DNA of 64,000 nucleotides from Amycolatopsis nalaikhensis (GTDB lineage Bacteria > Actinomycetota > Actinomycetes > Mycobacteriales > Pseudonocardiaceae): NCBI RefSeq assembly GCF_030264295.1, contig NZ_CP127173.1:6021501-6085500 (forward strand), given 5' to 3'. Below the pieces are notes generated by a model, which had not been told where the DNA came from, did not search any database, and was given only the letters and a program-made list of their open reading frames with translations. Below, piece after piece: positions 54,837 to 64,000 of the stretch. The position numbers were made by a program, and so were the translations under genes. Position 1 is the first letter of the stretch; each line of letters starts with the position of its first letter.

Positions 54837-55633
54837 CGGTCTCCACCGGCCGCGTGGTCGGCAAGTGGCAGGGAGCCTGGCTCCAGGTCGAGGGCCGCTG
54901 GACCTGGTACCGCCGCCACTGGGTGTCCACTTTGTACTCGACCGGCCTCCAGCCCGTCCTCTTCCTGGCCGCGATGGGCCTCGGCTTCGGCTCGCAGGTC
55001 CAGCCGGGCGCGGTCACCGGCGGCCTGTCCTACCTCCAGTACATCGCCCCGGCCCTCCTCGCCGCGGGGGCCGCGCAGCAGGCGGTCGGCGAGTCGAGCT
55101 ACCCGGTGCTGTCCGGTTTCAAGTGGCAGAAGGAGTACCTGGCCGTCACGGCCACCCCGGTGTCGCCGGGCCAGGTGGTCGGCGGCCACCTGATCTGGTC
55201 GGCCCTCCGGCTGACCTTGGCGGGCGCGATCTACGCGCTGGTCGCCCTGTTCTTCGGCGCCTGGACCGGCCCGGGCGTCCTGCTGGTGATCGTCGCGGGC
55301 ACGGTCACCGGTCTCGCCTGCACCACCCCGATGGCGGCGCTGGCCGCGCACACCTTTGACGAGGGTCAGCGGTTCGGCCTGATCTTCCGCTTCGTCGTGA
55401 TGCCGATGACGTTGTTCTCCGGCACGTTCTTCCCGATCTCGCAGCTGCCGGGCGCGATCCGCTGGCTCGCCTGGATCTCGCCGTTGTGGCACGGCACGCA
55501 GCTGGCTCGCGGCGTGAGCGTCGGCGGGGTCGGCGCCTGGGCGATGCTCGGCCACTTCGCCGTTCTCGCGGCGCTGTTCGCGGCCGGGTGGGCGGTCGCG
55601 CACCGGGCCTTTTACCGGAGGCTGGTGGTCTGA
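54833..55633 (+). CDS. ABC-2 type permease 1
   Basis: A 266-residue permease with six predicted helices (for example [66 protein letters not shown]). It starts at the ATG at 54833, which overlaps the ORF before it by ATGA. It contains the typical ABC-2 loop FRFVVMPMTLFSGTFFPISQ. The stop overlaps the start of permease 2 (TGATG). The two permeases and the ATPase form one exporter. Confidence 0.9.
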   Translation: MTVSTGRVVGKWQGAWLQVEGRWTWYRRHWVSTLYSTGLQPVLFLAAMGLGFGSQVQPGAVTGGLSYLQYIAPALLAAGAAQQAVGESSYPVLSGFKWQKEYLAVTATPVSPGQVVGGHLIWSALRLTLAGAIYALVALFFGAWTGPGVLLVIVAGTVTGLACTTPMAALAAHTFDEGQRFGLIFRFVVMPMTLFSGTFFPISQLPGAIRWLAWISPLWHGTQLARGVSVGGVGAWAMLGHFAVLAALFAAGWAVAHRAFYRRLVV

Positions 55634-56454
55634 TGGTGTCCGTCGAAGCCCGAGCCGGTCTGCTGCTGCGGATCCTCCCGCCCGGCCTGTACGCGGGCCG
55701 GGCGCGCATGCTCGTCGAACGCTCGGTCATGGTGTACCGCGGCAGCTGGCTGATCTTCCTGTCCGGCGCGGTCGAGCCGTTCCTCTACCTGCTCGCGTTC
55801 CAGCTGGGCTTCGGCAGGCTGGTCACGGAGGTGGCGGGCCCGGACGGTCACCCGATGAGCTACGTCGCGTTCGTCGCCCCGGCTTTGCTGGCGACGTCGG
55901 CGATGAACGGCGCCGTCTTCGAGTCGACGTACAACCTGTTCTTCAAGCTGCGCTACGCGAAGCTGTACGACGCGATGCTGGCGACGCCGATCGGCCCGCT
56001 GGACGTCGCCCTCGGCGAAATAGGCTGGGCGATCACTCGCGGCGGCCTCTACGCGGTGGCGTTCCTCGGCATCGCGGCGGCGATGGGCCTGCTGGCGTCG
56101 TGGTGGGCCGTGCTGATGGTGCCGGCGGCGCTGCTGGTGGGCCTGGCGTTCTCGGCGATCGGCATGGCACTGGTGACGTTCCTGCGGTCAACCGCCCAGT
56201 TCGACTACATCCAGCTGGGCCTGACCCCGATGTTCCTGTTCGCGACGACGTTCTTCCCGCTGTCGGTGTACCCGGAGCCGCTGCAGTGGGTGGTCCGCTG
56301 CCTGCCGCTGTACCACGCGATCGAGCTGATGCGCGGCCTGGCAACGGGCCTCCTCTCCGGCGGCATGCTGGTCAACCTGGCGTACCTGCTGGTCCTGGGC
56401 GCGGTGGGCCTGTGGGCGTCGACGCGGCGGATCGCCAAGCTCTTGCTGACCTAA
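55633..56454 (+). CDS. ABC-2 type permease 2
   Basis: A 273-residue permease, a paralogue of permease 1. Its helices include GAVEPFLYLLAFQLGFG, YVAFVAPALLATSAMNGAV, GLYAVAFLGIAAAMGLLA and LGLTPMFLFATTFFPLSVYP. The typical end is YHAIELMRGLATGLLSGG. A heterodimer with permease 1 is likely, as in NodJ/DrrB-type exporters with two permease genes. The stop codon overlaps that of the convergent protease gene by 3 bp. Confidence 0.9.
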   Translation: MVSVEARAGLLLRILPPGLYAGRARMLVERSVMVYRGSWLIFLSGAVEPFLYLLAFQLGFGRLVTEVAGPDGHPMSYVAFVAPALLATSAMNGAVFESTYNLFFKLRYAKLYDAMLATPIGPLDVALGEIGWAITRGGLYAVAFLGIAAAMGLLASWWAVLMVPAALLVGLAFSAIGMALVTFLRSTAQFDYIQLGLTPMFLFATTFFPLSVYPEPLQWVVRCLPLYHAIELMRGLATGLLSGGMLVNLAYLLVLGAVGLWASTRRIAKLLLT

Positions 56455-57878
56455 CGGGCGGGGTCGGGCCGTCCCCGCGGGGCGACGGCCGCCAGCGCGT
56501 CGACCATCCCGTGCCCGTAGAAGCCGTTGAACTCCTCGTACCCCGCGCAGTACGCGTCCTGCGTCCCGTCCCCGGTGAGGTCGTAGTCGGCCGGGCACGG
56601 CATCGGCATCGCGCCGCGGTCGAGCGTGCGGCGCAGCTGCCGTGGCCGGGCCTCCCGGTCCTTCGACGCCAGCAGCGCGAGCACCCCGGTCACGTGCGGG
56701 GCGGCCATCGACGTCCCGCACAGCGGCGCGTACCCGCCCGGCACCGTCGAGAGCACGCACTCGCCGGTCTCCCCACCAGGAGCCGTGACGTCGATCACGC
56801 CCAGTCCGTACGAGCTGTAGCCCGCCTTCACGCGGTCCGAGCCCACGGCCGACACCGCGACGACGTCCCGCAGCCCGGCGGGCAGGGCTTCGCAGCCGCT
56901 GCCTGCGCCGGGCGAACCCGAGCGCGCCGACGGCGTCAGGTCGACCGCCTCGTTGGTCGCCGCCGCGACGTTCAGCGTCCCGGCCGCCGTGCTGTACTCC
57001 ACCGCGCGGGCCAGGGCTTCGTGCACCACGCCGCGGTCGTTGCCGCGGATGCACGACAGCGTCCACGGGTTGACGAAGTAGCTGCTGTTCGTCAGCCGCA
57101 GGTGCCGCGACGCCGCCCACATCAGCCCGCACACCGCCGCTTCGGGGTCGGCGTAGCCGCGGTCGTCGATCACCTTCACCGACGCCACACGCACCCCGGG
57201 CGCCACGCCCGTCACGCCGTGGCCGTCGTCGGCCGCCGCGATGATGCCCGCGACGTGCGTGCCGTGCACCGACGTCGTCGGGGCCCACGCCGCCGTCGAC
57301 CGGTCGGGGGCGCCGGTCAGGCAGCCCGCCGAGTCGTCGCGGTCCAGTGCCTGCGCGAGGTCCGGGTGGTCCGGGTCGATCCCGGAGTCGAGCACGCCGA
57401 CGACGACGTCGCGGCTGCCGTCGGTGAACGCGTGCGCCTTCCCGGCGTTGATCATCCGCATGTCCCACTGGCGCGCGCTCAGGTCGGCGTCGGGCACCTT
57501 CGCGGGATCGGTGGCGGGCAGGACGGCCCGCGCGGGCTGGGGCTTCACCGTGTCGGTGGCGCGCTGCGCGGCCAGCCGCGACGCCTGGGCGGAGAACGCC
57601 CGGTCCAGCCCGATCCGCTCGCCGAAACCGGAGTCGCCGGACGTGGCGACCGCGACGGCGATCTGCGGGTAGTAGACGGTGGTCGCGCCGCAGGCCCCGG
57701 TGATCTGCGACCGCGCGGTGGCCTCAGGAGTGCCGCGGTCGAAGGTGACGACGTAGCGCAGGGCCCGGCCGTGGCCGCAGGCGGGCTCGTCGGCCGCCGC
57801 CGGACCGGCGGTGACGCATCCCGAAAGCACCAGGACGGTGCACACGACCGCTCGCAGCGGCCGCGCCAGCAGGGACAC
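56451..57878 (-). CDS. Secreted subtilisin-like serine protease (S8)
   Basis: A 475-residue subtilase from the GTG at 57878 (VSLLARPLRAVVCTVLVLSG). A signal or lipoprotein-like start (LVLSGCVTAG) precedes an inhibitor_I9-like prodomain (LRYVVTFDRGTPEAT). The catalytic triad is Asp in VVVGVLDSGIDPDHPD, His in SVHGTHVAGIIAA, and Ser in LCGTSMAAPHVTGVLAL. No C-terminal membrane anchor is seen, so it differs from mycosins. The Cys in LSGCV could be lipidated. It is convergent with permease 2 and followed by a long divergent spacer toward rne. Confidence 0.9.
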   Translation of the reverse strand: MSLLARPLRAVVCTVLVLSGCVTAGPAAADEPACGHGRALRYVVTFDRGTPEATARSQITGACGATTVYYPQIAVAVATSGDSGFGERIGLDRAFSAQASRLAAQRATDTVKPQPARAVLPATDPAKVPDADLSARQWDMRMINAGKAHAFTDGSRDVVVGVLDSGIDPDHPDLAQALDRDDSAGCLTGAPDRSTAAWAPTTSVHGTHVAGIIAAADDGHGVTGVAPGVRVASVKVIDDRGYADPEAAVCGLMWAASRHLRLTNSSYFVNPWTLSCIRGNDRGVVHEALARAVEYSTAAGTLNVAAATNEAVDLTPSARSGSPGAGSGCEALPAGLRDVVAVSAVGSDRVKAGYSSYGLGVIDVTAPGGETGECVLSTVPGGYAPLCGTSMAAPHVTGVLALLASKDREARPRQLRRTLDRGAMPMPCPADYDLTGDGTQDAYCAGYEEFNGFYGHGMVDALAAVAPRGRPDPAR

Positions 57879-58535
57879 CGGACCTCCCACCGGATGCAGG
57901 AACCGCGGGTGCCGGCGCGCGAGATCCCGGTCACCCCGAGCCGCACGGTAGCCACCCCGTGCCCGGCGGACAAGCGGTACGGCCAAGTTCCCCCGGCCGG
58001 TGGGCCCGGCGACGTGGCCCGAAGCGTGCTGAAGGGGACGTTCGTCTCGTCCGACGCGCTGAAGGGTCCTTTCCTCGCATGTGATGAGACGAACGGACCC
58101 TTCAGCCCGCCCCGGCCGGTGGGCTCGCGGCGCGCCCGGCGGCGTGGGCGGAGGTACCGAGTACACCGGAGCAGTCACCCGGTGTGGGATACTCGGGGTG
58201 GCCGCTGGGCCGCGGGGCGCACGTGAGAGGTGCTGCCTGCGGCGTTGTGGCCCGGTGAGGTGCATGTACAGCACGACGCGCGTCGCCGCCCGTTGGCGGG
58301 CGGCTGGACGACGTGGCGGGCGGCCCGGGGGCCGCGAATGCCTGGCCACGCACAGCGCCGAGCAGACCTTTGACCGGGTTGCGCGTCACCGAGTGCGGTG
58401 GTGCGGCGCCCGGTCGTCGGGCAAGGATTCCCGTCGCTGGTGACCACCACGGCGGAACGAGCAGAAAGGGGCCCCTGCGCGGCCGCGTCCCTGCCGGTGC
58501 GAACCGGCAGACGCGCCCGGGGGCGGAGGAGACAC
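57879..58535. other. 657-bp divergent spacer with a 77-bp repeat and the rne leader
   Basis: The spacer lies between the protease and rne. It contains repeat copy 3 (58029-58105) and then about 430 bp without a convincing ORF. GATACT at 58189-58194 is a possible -10 box, and TTTGACCGGG near 58370 a possible -35. A GC-rich hairpin (GCCGGTGCGAACCGGC) precedes the rne start, with GGAGGAG as ribosome site. A long leader is usual for RNase E genes, which regulate themselves through it. Confidence 0.5.
58029..58105. repeat. 77-bp composite palindromic repeat, copy 3 (inverted)
   Basis: Here the half unit comes first (CTGAAGGGGACGTTCGTCTC to 58058) and the palindrome second (58059-58105, CTGAAGGGTCCTTTCCTCGC ... 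GGACCCTTCAG). Its palindrome is diverged in the right arm (GAGACGAACGGACC). The order is the mirror of copies 1 and 2. The total length is again 77 bp. Confidence 0.88.
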
Positions 58536-61473
58536 ATGTCGAACGCGGAAACACCCGCCGAGCACAGCGGCGGGAATCCCGCCACACCCACGACCGGGCC
58601 GCTGGCCGACCTGCCCGCCCGGATCCGGGTGCACGCGCTGGCCAAGCTGCTCGAGTCGCACAGCCGGGACGTCCTCGCGAAGCTCGCCGAACTGGGCGAG
58701 ACCGTGCGCAGCGCACAGTCGAGCGTGACCAGGGATGTGGCGCTCAAGGTCGCCGAGGCCTTCACGCCCGGCGACGCGGCCGCCGAGGCCGCGCCCGAAG
58801 CGGCGGACCAGCCGGTTCCCGCCGCGCAGCCCGAAGCTCCGGCCGGGCCGCCGCCGGTGCCCGAGGTGCCGGTCGCGGAGGCCGAGAAGCCGCGCCCGCG
58901 TCAGAAGACCCGCGCCCACCTGCCGGTCTTCGCCGCGCCGTCGCCGGTCTTCCTGCCGCCGGAGCCCGCCGAGCCCGCGGCCAAGCCGGCCCGCAAGCCC
59001 GCCGACCCGTTCGCGGAGCCGGAGCTCCGGCCCGAGCCCGAGCCCGAGGTCGCCGAGGACGAGACCGAAGACACGTCGGGCGCCGACACGGGCCTCGACG
59101 AAGACGGCGAGGACGGGGGCAGCCGCCGCCGTCGCCGCCGGGGCCGTCGCGGCCGCGGCCGCGGCAAGGGCGCCGAGGGTGGCGACGAGTCCGCCGAGAA
59201 CGAGGACCAGTCCGAAGAGCAGCAGCCGCGCCGCAAGAGCCGCAACGGGGACGAAAAGCCCGAAGCGGACAGCGAAGAGGCCGAGGAGACCGCTGAGTCG
59301 GCTTCGGACTCCGAAAGCGACTCCGACGAGGGTGAAGGCGGCAGCAAGCGCCGTCGTCGCCGCCGTCGCCGCAAGGGCTCGGACGGCGACGAGGCCGAGA
59401 CCACGGACGACCCGCCCAACACCGTCACGCACGTCCGCCAGGCCAAGGCCGAGCAGGCCGAGCGCCCGGCGCGCGACGAGGTCCGCAGCGTCCGCGGCTC
59501 GACGCGGCTGGAGGCCAAGCGCCAGCGCCGCCGCGACGGCCGCGAGGCCGGCCGCCGCCGCGCCCCGATCCTGTCCGAGGCCGAGTTCCTCGCCCGGCGC
59601 GAGTCGGTCGAGCGCACGATGGTCGTCGCCGAGAAGGGCGACTCGACGCAGATCGGCGTGCTCGAGGACGGCGTGCTGGTCGAGCACTTCGTGACGCAGT
59701 CGGGCTCCGGCTCGATCGTCGGCAACGTCTACCTCGGCCGCGTCCAGAACGTGCTGCCCTCCATGGAGGCCGCGTTCATCGACATCGGCCGCGGCCGCAA
59801 CGCCGTGCTGTACGCCGGTGAGGTCGACTGGGACGCCGCCGGTCTCGAGGGCAAGGCCCGCAAGATCGAGCAGGCGCTGTCGACCGGCGACTCCGTGCTG
59901 GTCCAGGTCACCAAGGACCCGGTCGGGCACAAGGGCGCCCGGCTGACCACGCAGATCTCGCTGCCCGGCCGCTTCCTGGTGTACGTCCCCGCGGGCGGCG
60001 CCACCGGCATCTCCCGCAAGCTGCCGGAGAACGAGCGCCGCCGCCTGAAGGACATCCTCAAGCGGATCGTCCCGGAGGACGCGGGCGTCATCATCCGCAC
60101 CGCCTCCGAGGGCATCAGCGAGGAGGAGCTGGCTCGCGACGTCGACCGCCTGAAGGCGCAGTGGGACGTCATCAAGGAGAAGGCCGCCGCCGGTTCCGGC
60201 AAGAAGGGCGGCGCGCCGACCATGCTCTACGAAGAGCCGGACCTGCTGGTCAAGGTCGTGCGTGACCTCTTCACCGAGGACTTCGCGAAGCTGGAGATCC
60301 AGGGCAACCGGTCGTGGGAGACCATCCACGGCTACGTCCAGCACGTCGCGCCGGACCTGACCGACCGGCTCAAGCGCTACACCGGCACCGGCGACGCGTT
60401 CGCCGACCACCGGATCGACGAGCAGATCACGAAGGCCCTCGACCGCAAGGTCTGGCTGCCCAGCGGCGGTTACCTGGTCATCGACCGCACCGAGGCGATG
60501 ACGGTCATCGACGTCAACACCGGCAAGTTCACCGGTTCGGGTGGCAACCTCGAGGAGACGGTGACCCGCAACAACCTGGAGTCGGCGGAGGAGATCGTCC
60601 GCCAGCTCCGGCTGCGGGACATCGGCGGCATCATCGTGATCGACTTCATCGACATGGTGCTCGAGTCCAACCGCGAGCTGGTGCTGCGCCGCCTCACCGA
60701 GTGCCTCGGGCGCGACCGCACGCGCCACCAGGTCGCCGAGGTGACCTCGCTCGGCCTGGTGCAGATGACCCGCAAGAAGATCGGCACCGGCCTGCTGGAG
60801 GCGTTCTCGACGCCCTGCGAGCACTGCAAGGGCCGGGGCGTGATCGTCTCGACCGAGCAGCCGCGCACGCACTCCCACGGCGGTGGCAACGGCAACGGCG
60901 GTGGCAACGGCGGCGGCGGGGAGAGAGCTCCGCCGGTCGCGGGGCCGCGGCAAGGGCGAGGAGGCCGCGAAGGAGCCGGCCGAAGCCGCCAAGGCCGAGG
61001 TCCACGCCGTCCCGACGCCGGAGCAGCGCGAGTCGATCGCGTCGGCGGTGGCGGCGATGGCGAACGCGTCGAAGGCCGCCAAGGAGCACGACCACGGCGC
61101 GGTCAACGGCACCGGGCCCGTCCCGGAGCCCGCCAAGGAGGTCGCGGACACCGCCGCGACCACGGAGGCGGACGAGACGCCCGTGACGGCCGAGCCGCCC
61201 GCGGAGCCCGCCCAGGAGGTCGCGGACGTCCCGGTGACCACCGAGGCGGACGAGACGCCGGTGCCGCTGGACGAGGAGCCCGCCGTCGAGTCGTCGTCGG
61301 CGCCCGAGCCGGCCGAAGAGCCGGTGAACGAGTCTTCGGAGGCCGCTGAGCCGGTCGCCGAACCCGAGGTCAGCGTGCCCGAACCGGCCGCGCGCCCGAC
61401 CCGGCGCCGTCCGCGCCGGGCCGCGTCGCGACCGGCGGGCCCGCCGGTGCACGCCTCGGACCAGAGCAACTGA
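58536..61473 (+). pseudogene. rne: Ribonuclease E/G, with an apparent +1 frameshift near the C-terminal tail
   Basis: An endoribonuclease for mRNA decay and rRNA maturation. The ATG at 58536 (MSNAETPAEHSGG) gives a long disordered Glu/Arg-rich N-terminal region (~350 residues). The catalytic core follows: S1 domain with NVYLGRVQNVLPSMEAAFID, the Mg-binding Asp motifs TVIDVNTGKFTGS and IVIDFIDM, and the zinc-link CEHCKGRG. After GGGNGGGG the frame shifts at about 60918-60921 (GGGG). The tail (KGEEAAKEPAEAAKAEVHAV ... VHASDQSN) is in the next frame. The span is 2,938 bp, one too many. The core is intact, so the enzyme may still work. Confidence 0.88.
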
Positions 61474-61485
61474 ACGACTAGGGGA

Positions 61486-61507
61486 CCCCGGTGGTAACGC
61501 ACCGGGG
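61486..61507 (+). terminator. Hairpin after rne
   Basis: CCCCGGTG (61486-61493) pairs with CACCGGGG (61500-61507) around a GTAACG loop. It is 13 bp after the rne stop and 131 bp before rplU. There is no T-run. It could be a terminator or part of the rplU leader. Confidence 0.55.
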
Positions 61508-61637
61508 CACCCCACGTAACCTGTAGTACGGCCTGCCACCAGAGCAGGCCGCCTGCGCGAGTCCAGGACCGCCGTTTCCACCAGGTGGGCCGGTCGCGCA
61601 AGCCCCCACCCATTGTCGAGTAATGCAGGAGACTTCC

Positions 61638-61952
61638 GTGTCGGCGTACGCGATCGTCAAGACCGGCGGCAAGCAGTACAAGGTGGCCGTCGGCGACGTC
61701 GTCGAGGTCGAGAAGCTCGAGGGCGAGCCGGGCACCGAGCACACCTTCCCCGCCGTGCTGTTCGTGGACGGTGGCGAGGTCACCACGGACGCCGACGCGT
61801 TGGCGAAGGTCTCGGTCACCGGCAAGGTCGTCGAGCAGACCAAGGGTCCGAAGATCCGGATCCACAAGTTCAAGAACAAGACGGGCTACCACAAGCGCCA
61901 GGGTCACCGGCAGAAGCTGACCCGCGTCGAGGTCACCGCCATCTCCAAGTAG
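61638..61952 (+). CDS. rplU: 50S ribosomal protein L21
   Basis: A 104-residue L21 that binds 23S rRNA near the exit side. The GTG at 61638 ([16 protein letters not shown]) is placed by AGGAGA at 61627-61632; the upstream ATG at 61623 would lie within the ribosome site. The family motifs are the start [13 protein letters not shown] and the end [13 protein letters not shown]-like ([15 protein letters not shown]). It is 40 bp ahead of rpmA and forms an operon with it. Confidence 0.96.
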   Translation: MSAYAIVKTGGKQYKVAVGDVVEVEKLEGEPGTEHTFPAVLFVDGGEVTTDADALAKVSVTGKVVEQTKGPKIRIHKFKNKTGYHKRQGHRQKLTRVEVTAISK

Positions 61953-61992
61953 TTCTTCTCCGGATCTTCGTTTTCAGAAAGAGGATTGAGCT

Positions 61993-62250
61993 ATGGCTCA
62001 CAAGAAGGGTGCGTCCAGCTCCCGCAACGGTCGTGACTCGAACGCGCAGCGCCTCGGCGTCAAGCGCTTCGGCGGCCAGGAAGTCAACGCGGGCGAGATC
62101 CTGATCCGCCAGCGCGGCACCAAGTTCCACCCCGGCGTGAACGTCGGCCGTGGCGGCGACGACACGCTGTTCGCCCTGGCCGCCGGCGCGGTCCAGTTCG
62201 GCGAGAAGCGTGGCCGCAAGACGGTCAACATCGTACCGTCGGAAGCCTGA
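61993..62250 (+). CDS. rpmA: 50S ribosomal protein L27
   Basis: An 85-residue L27, which reaches the peptidyl-transferase centre. The N-terminus [20 protein letters not shown] is classical and needs no processing. Further motifs are [27 protein letters not shown] and [19 protein letters not shown] ribosome site precedes the ATG. A strong intrinsic terminator follows 26 bp after the stop, so obg is likely transcribed from its own promoter or by read-through. Confidence 0.97.
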   Translation: MAHKKGASSSRNGRDSNAQRLGVKRFGGQEVNAGEILIRQRGTKFHPGVNVGRGGDDTLFALAAGAVQFGEKRGRKTVNIVPSEA

Positions 62251-62276
62251 GTCTCGGCTTCTGTCTAGACCTCTGA

Positions 62277-62324
62277 CGAGGGGTGGGGCCGGAATATCCG
62301 GTGCCACCCCTCGTTTGTTTTGTT
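62277..62324 (+). terminator. Intrinsic terminator after rpmA
   Basis: CGAGGGGTGGGGCCGG (62277-62292) pairs with CCGGTGCCACCCCTCG (62298-62313) around the AATAT loop. It is followed at once by TTTGTTTTGTT. This is the only hairpin in the window with a true T-tract. Confidence 0.92.
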
Positions 62325-62358
62325 CGTACCTTGTCGTTGAGTGAAGTGAGGCAGAGTC

Positions 62359-63816
62359 ATGGCGTCCCGGTTCGTGGACCGCGCGGTCATCCACCTGACC
62401 GCCGGTGACGGGGGCAACGGCTGCGCCTCGGTGCACCGCGAGAAGTTCAAGCCCCTCGGCGGCCCCGACGGCGGCAACGGCGGCAACGGCGGCGACGTCC
62501 TGCTGGTCGTCGACCCGAACGTGCACACCCTGCTGGACTTCCACTTCCGCCCGCACGCGAAGGCGGGCAGCGGCAAGATGGGCCAGGGCGGCAACCGCGC
62601 GGGCGCGGCGGGGGAGACGCTGGTGATGAAGGTGCCGTCCGGCACCGTCGTGTTCACCGAAGACGGCGAGATGGTCGCCGACCTGATTGGCCCCGGCACC
62701 ACGTTCGTCGCCGCCCAGGGCGGCCGCGGCGGTCTCGGCAACGCGGCGCTCGCGTCGAAGGCCCGCAAGGCCCCCGGGTTCGCCCTGCTGGGCGAGCCGG
62801 GCGAGGCCCGCAGCCTGACGCTGGAGCTGCGCTCGGTCGCCGACGTCGGCCTGCTCGGGTTCCCGTCGGCCGGCAAGTCGTCGCTGATCTCGGTGCTGTC
62901 CGCGGCCAAGCCGAAGATCGCCGACTACCCGTTCACCACGCTGGTGCCGAACCTCGGCGTCATCACCGGCGGCGACACGGTGTTCACGATGGCCGACGTG
63001 CCCGGCCTGATCCCCGGCGCGTCCGAGGGCAAGGGCCTCGGCCTCGACTTCCTGCGCCACATCGAGCGCTGCGCGGTGCTGGTGCACGTCGTCGACTGCG
63101 CCACGCTGGAGCCCGGCCGCGACCCGGTGTCCGATGTGGACGCGCTGGAGGCCGAGCTGGCGAAGTACACGCCGAGCCTCGGCGGGAAGCTCGAGGAGCG
63201 GCCGCGTGTCGTCGTCCTCAACAAGATCGACATCCCGGAGGCGGCCGAGCTCGCCGAGTTCGTCCGGCCGGAGTTCGAAGCCCGCGGCCTCCGCGTGTTC
63301 GAGGTTTCCACGGCGTCGCGCAAGGGCCTGCGGGAGCTGACGTTCGCGCTGGCCGCGATCGTCGAGGAGTACCGCGAGGCGCAGCCGGTGCTGGAGCCGG
63401 AGAAGATCGTGCTGCGGCCGCTCGCCGTCGACGACTCCGGGTTCACCGTCGAGATCGACCCGGAGGAAGAGGGCGCGTTCATCGTGCGCGGCGCCCGCCC
63501 GGAGCGGTGGATCCGCCAGACGAACTTCGCCAACGACGAGGCCGTCGGCTACCTGGCCGACCGGCTCAACCGCCTGGGCGTCGAGGACGAGCTGGCGAAG
63601 CTCGGCGCGAAGCCGGGCAGCCCGGTCACGATCGGCGACGTCCAGTTCGAGTGGGAGCCGTCGACGCCGTCGGTGGCGGTCCACCTGTCCGGGCGCGGCA
63701 CGGACGTCCGGCTGGAGCGCAGCGACCGCGTCGGCGCGGCCGAGCGCAAGGAGGCCCGCCGGATCCGCCGCGAAGGCACGGGCGAGTTCGACGAAGACGT
63801 GGACGTCGAAGAGTGA
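62359..63816 (+). CDS. obg: GTPase Obg (CgtA)
   Basis: A 485-residue ribosome-assembly GTPase. The Obg fold is at residues 1-158, with glycine-rich left-handed helices ([32 protein letters not shown]). The GTPase domain is at ~160-330: G1 [11 protein letters not shown]2/G3 [12 protein letters not shown] and [17 protein letters not shown]4 NKIDIP. The C-terminal OCT domain is at ~345-430 ([17 protein letters not shown]), and the acidic actinobacterial tail ends DEDVDVEE. The ATG at 62359 follows a GAAGTGAGG stretch. The stop overlaps the proB start. Confidence 0.97.
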   Translation: MASRFVDRAVIHLTAGDGGNGCASVHREKFKPLGGPDGGNGGNGGDVLLVVDPNVHTLLDFHFRPHAKAGSGKMGQGGNRAGAAGETLVMKVPSGTVVFTEDGEMVADLIGPGTTFVAAQGGRGGLGNAALASKARKAPGFALLGEPGEARSLTLELRSVADVGLLGFPSAGKSSLISVLSAAKPKIADYPFTTLVPNLGVITGGDTVFTMADVPGLIPGASEGKGLGLDFLRHIERCAVLVHVVDCATLEPGRDPVSDVDALEAELAKYTPSLGGKLEERPRVVVLNKIDIPEAAELAEFVRPEFEARGLRVFEVSTASRKGLRELTFALAAIVEEYREAQPVLEPEKIVLRPLAVDDSGFTVEIDPEEEGAFIVRGARPERWIRQTNFANDEAVGYLADRLNRLGVEDELAKLGAKPGSPVTIGDVQFEWEPSTPSVAVHLSGRGTDVRLERSDRVGAAERKEARRIRREGTGEFDEDVDVEE

Positions 63817-64000
63817 GCGGCACGCGTGAGGCCATCGCCGCCGCCCGGCGGCTGGTGGTCAAGGTCGGTTCGTCGGCGCTGACGACGGCGGGCAGCGGCC
63901 TCGACGCCGCCCGCCTGGACGCCCTGGTCGACGCGATCGCCGAGCGCGTCGCCCGCGACACGCAGATCGTCCTGGTGTCCTCGGGCGCGATCGGCGCGGG
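63813..64000 (+). CDS. proB: Glutamate 5-kinase, N-terminal part (cut by window end)
   Basis: The first 62 codons of the enzyme that phosphorylates glutamate in proline synthesis. The GTG at 63813 overlaps the obg stop (GTGA). [20 protein letters not shown] contains the amino-acid-kinase start motif KVGSSAL, and the fragment ends in [12 protein letters not shown], the conserved glycine loop. The obg-proB arrangement is standard in actinobacteria. Confidence 0.93.
   Translation, partial: MSGTREAIAAARRLVVKVGSSALTTAGSGLDAARLDALVDAIAERVARDTQIVLVSSGAIGA

Noticed and set aside
58405-58520. A tRNA-like stem (GCCGGTGCGAACCGGC) ahead of rne
   Set aside because: Only one stem-loop resembling a T-arm is present; no acceptor stem, anticodon or D-arm can be formed.

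Overview
The window comes from a high-GC actinobacterium. It is most likely a member of the Pseudonocardiaceae, and an Amycolatopsis-like genome fits best. The signs are a very strong G/C third-position bias, frequent GTG and TTG starts, TAGACT-type -10 boxes, a clpP1-clpP2-clpX cluster behind tig, folC followed by a DUF4233 gene, and the canonical rne-rplU-rpmA-obg-proB order. It is a core chromosomal region into which several mobile elements have inserted. I see no rRNA, tRNA or CRISPR array.

Layout. 1-4.0 kb: a family-39 glycosyltransferase (cut by the window edge), an orphan sensor kinase and a frameshifted small membrane protein. 4.0-6.25 kb: two related IS5-type insertion sequences sitting at mirror-image positions of one palindromic intergenic repeat. 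6.3-9.1 kb: a desaturase/reductase/ferredoxin fusion divergent from a TetR regulator. 9.3-14.1 kb: proteostasis genes tig, clpP1, clpP2, clpX. 14.2-20.8 kb: a MEDS/ATPase sensor, an exported esterase, a TetR/carotenoid-oxygenase divergon, fdhD (frameshifted), an OFA-family transporter and its 41-residue partner. 20.87-23.49 kb: an IS481-type element that has itself been split by an IS3-family element, the pair lying inside a 46-bp palindrome. 23.5-32.3 kb: an SDR, an LCP cell-wall protein, a lipoprotein, a MarR-MFS-molybdopterin oxidoreductase operon, and two membrane proteins sharing a new-looking N-terminal motif. 32.3-45.2 kb: valS, LysR, paired alpha/beta hydrolases, an SGNH lipase, a methyltransferase, folC, an epimerase/TetR divergon and a secreted acylase. 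45.3-48.6 kb: phoD interrupted by a 1,678-bp insert with its own small genes. 48.8-58 kb: ndk, a mycothiol-type isomerase, a large secreted NAGPA/metallophosphoesterase, an ABC exporter operon and a subtilase. 58.5-64 kb: rne, rplU, rpmA, obg, proB.

How it fits together. The ClpP1P2/ClpX protease with trigger factor, and the RNase E-L21-L27-Obg block, are housekeeping units. fdhD, the OFA antiporter with its small subunit, and the FdhF/YdeP-type oxidoreductase suggest formate or oxalate metabolism, although fdhD appears frameshifted. Several secreted hydrolases (esterase, SGNH lipase, acylase, PhoD, NAGPA/MPE, subtilase) indicate a saprophytic soil lifestyle.

The most unusual content is intergenic. 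There are three dispersed palindromic repeat families at gene ends: a 77-bp composite with three copies, a ~95-bp modular palindrome with two copies, and a 46-bp palindrome with two copies. Three of the four IS copies landed inside such palindromes; the fourth landed inside one of those three. The second notable object is the phoD insert. It lies exactly at the WDDHE motif, is flanked by a 6-bp direct repeat, has no recognisable recombinase, and carries a HTH gene with a perfect palindrome over its start codon plus two small secreted cysteine-pair proteins.

Three genes (the small membrane protein, fdhD, rne) each carry exactly one surplus base. This should be kept in mind as possible sequencing error.
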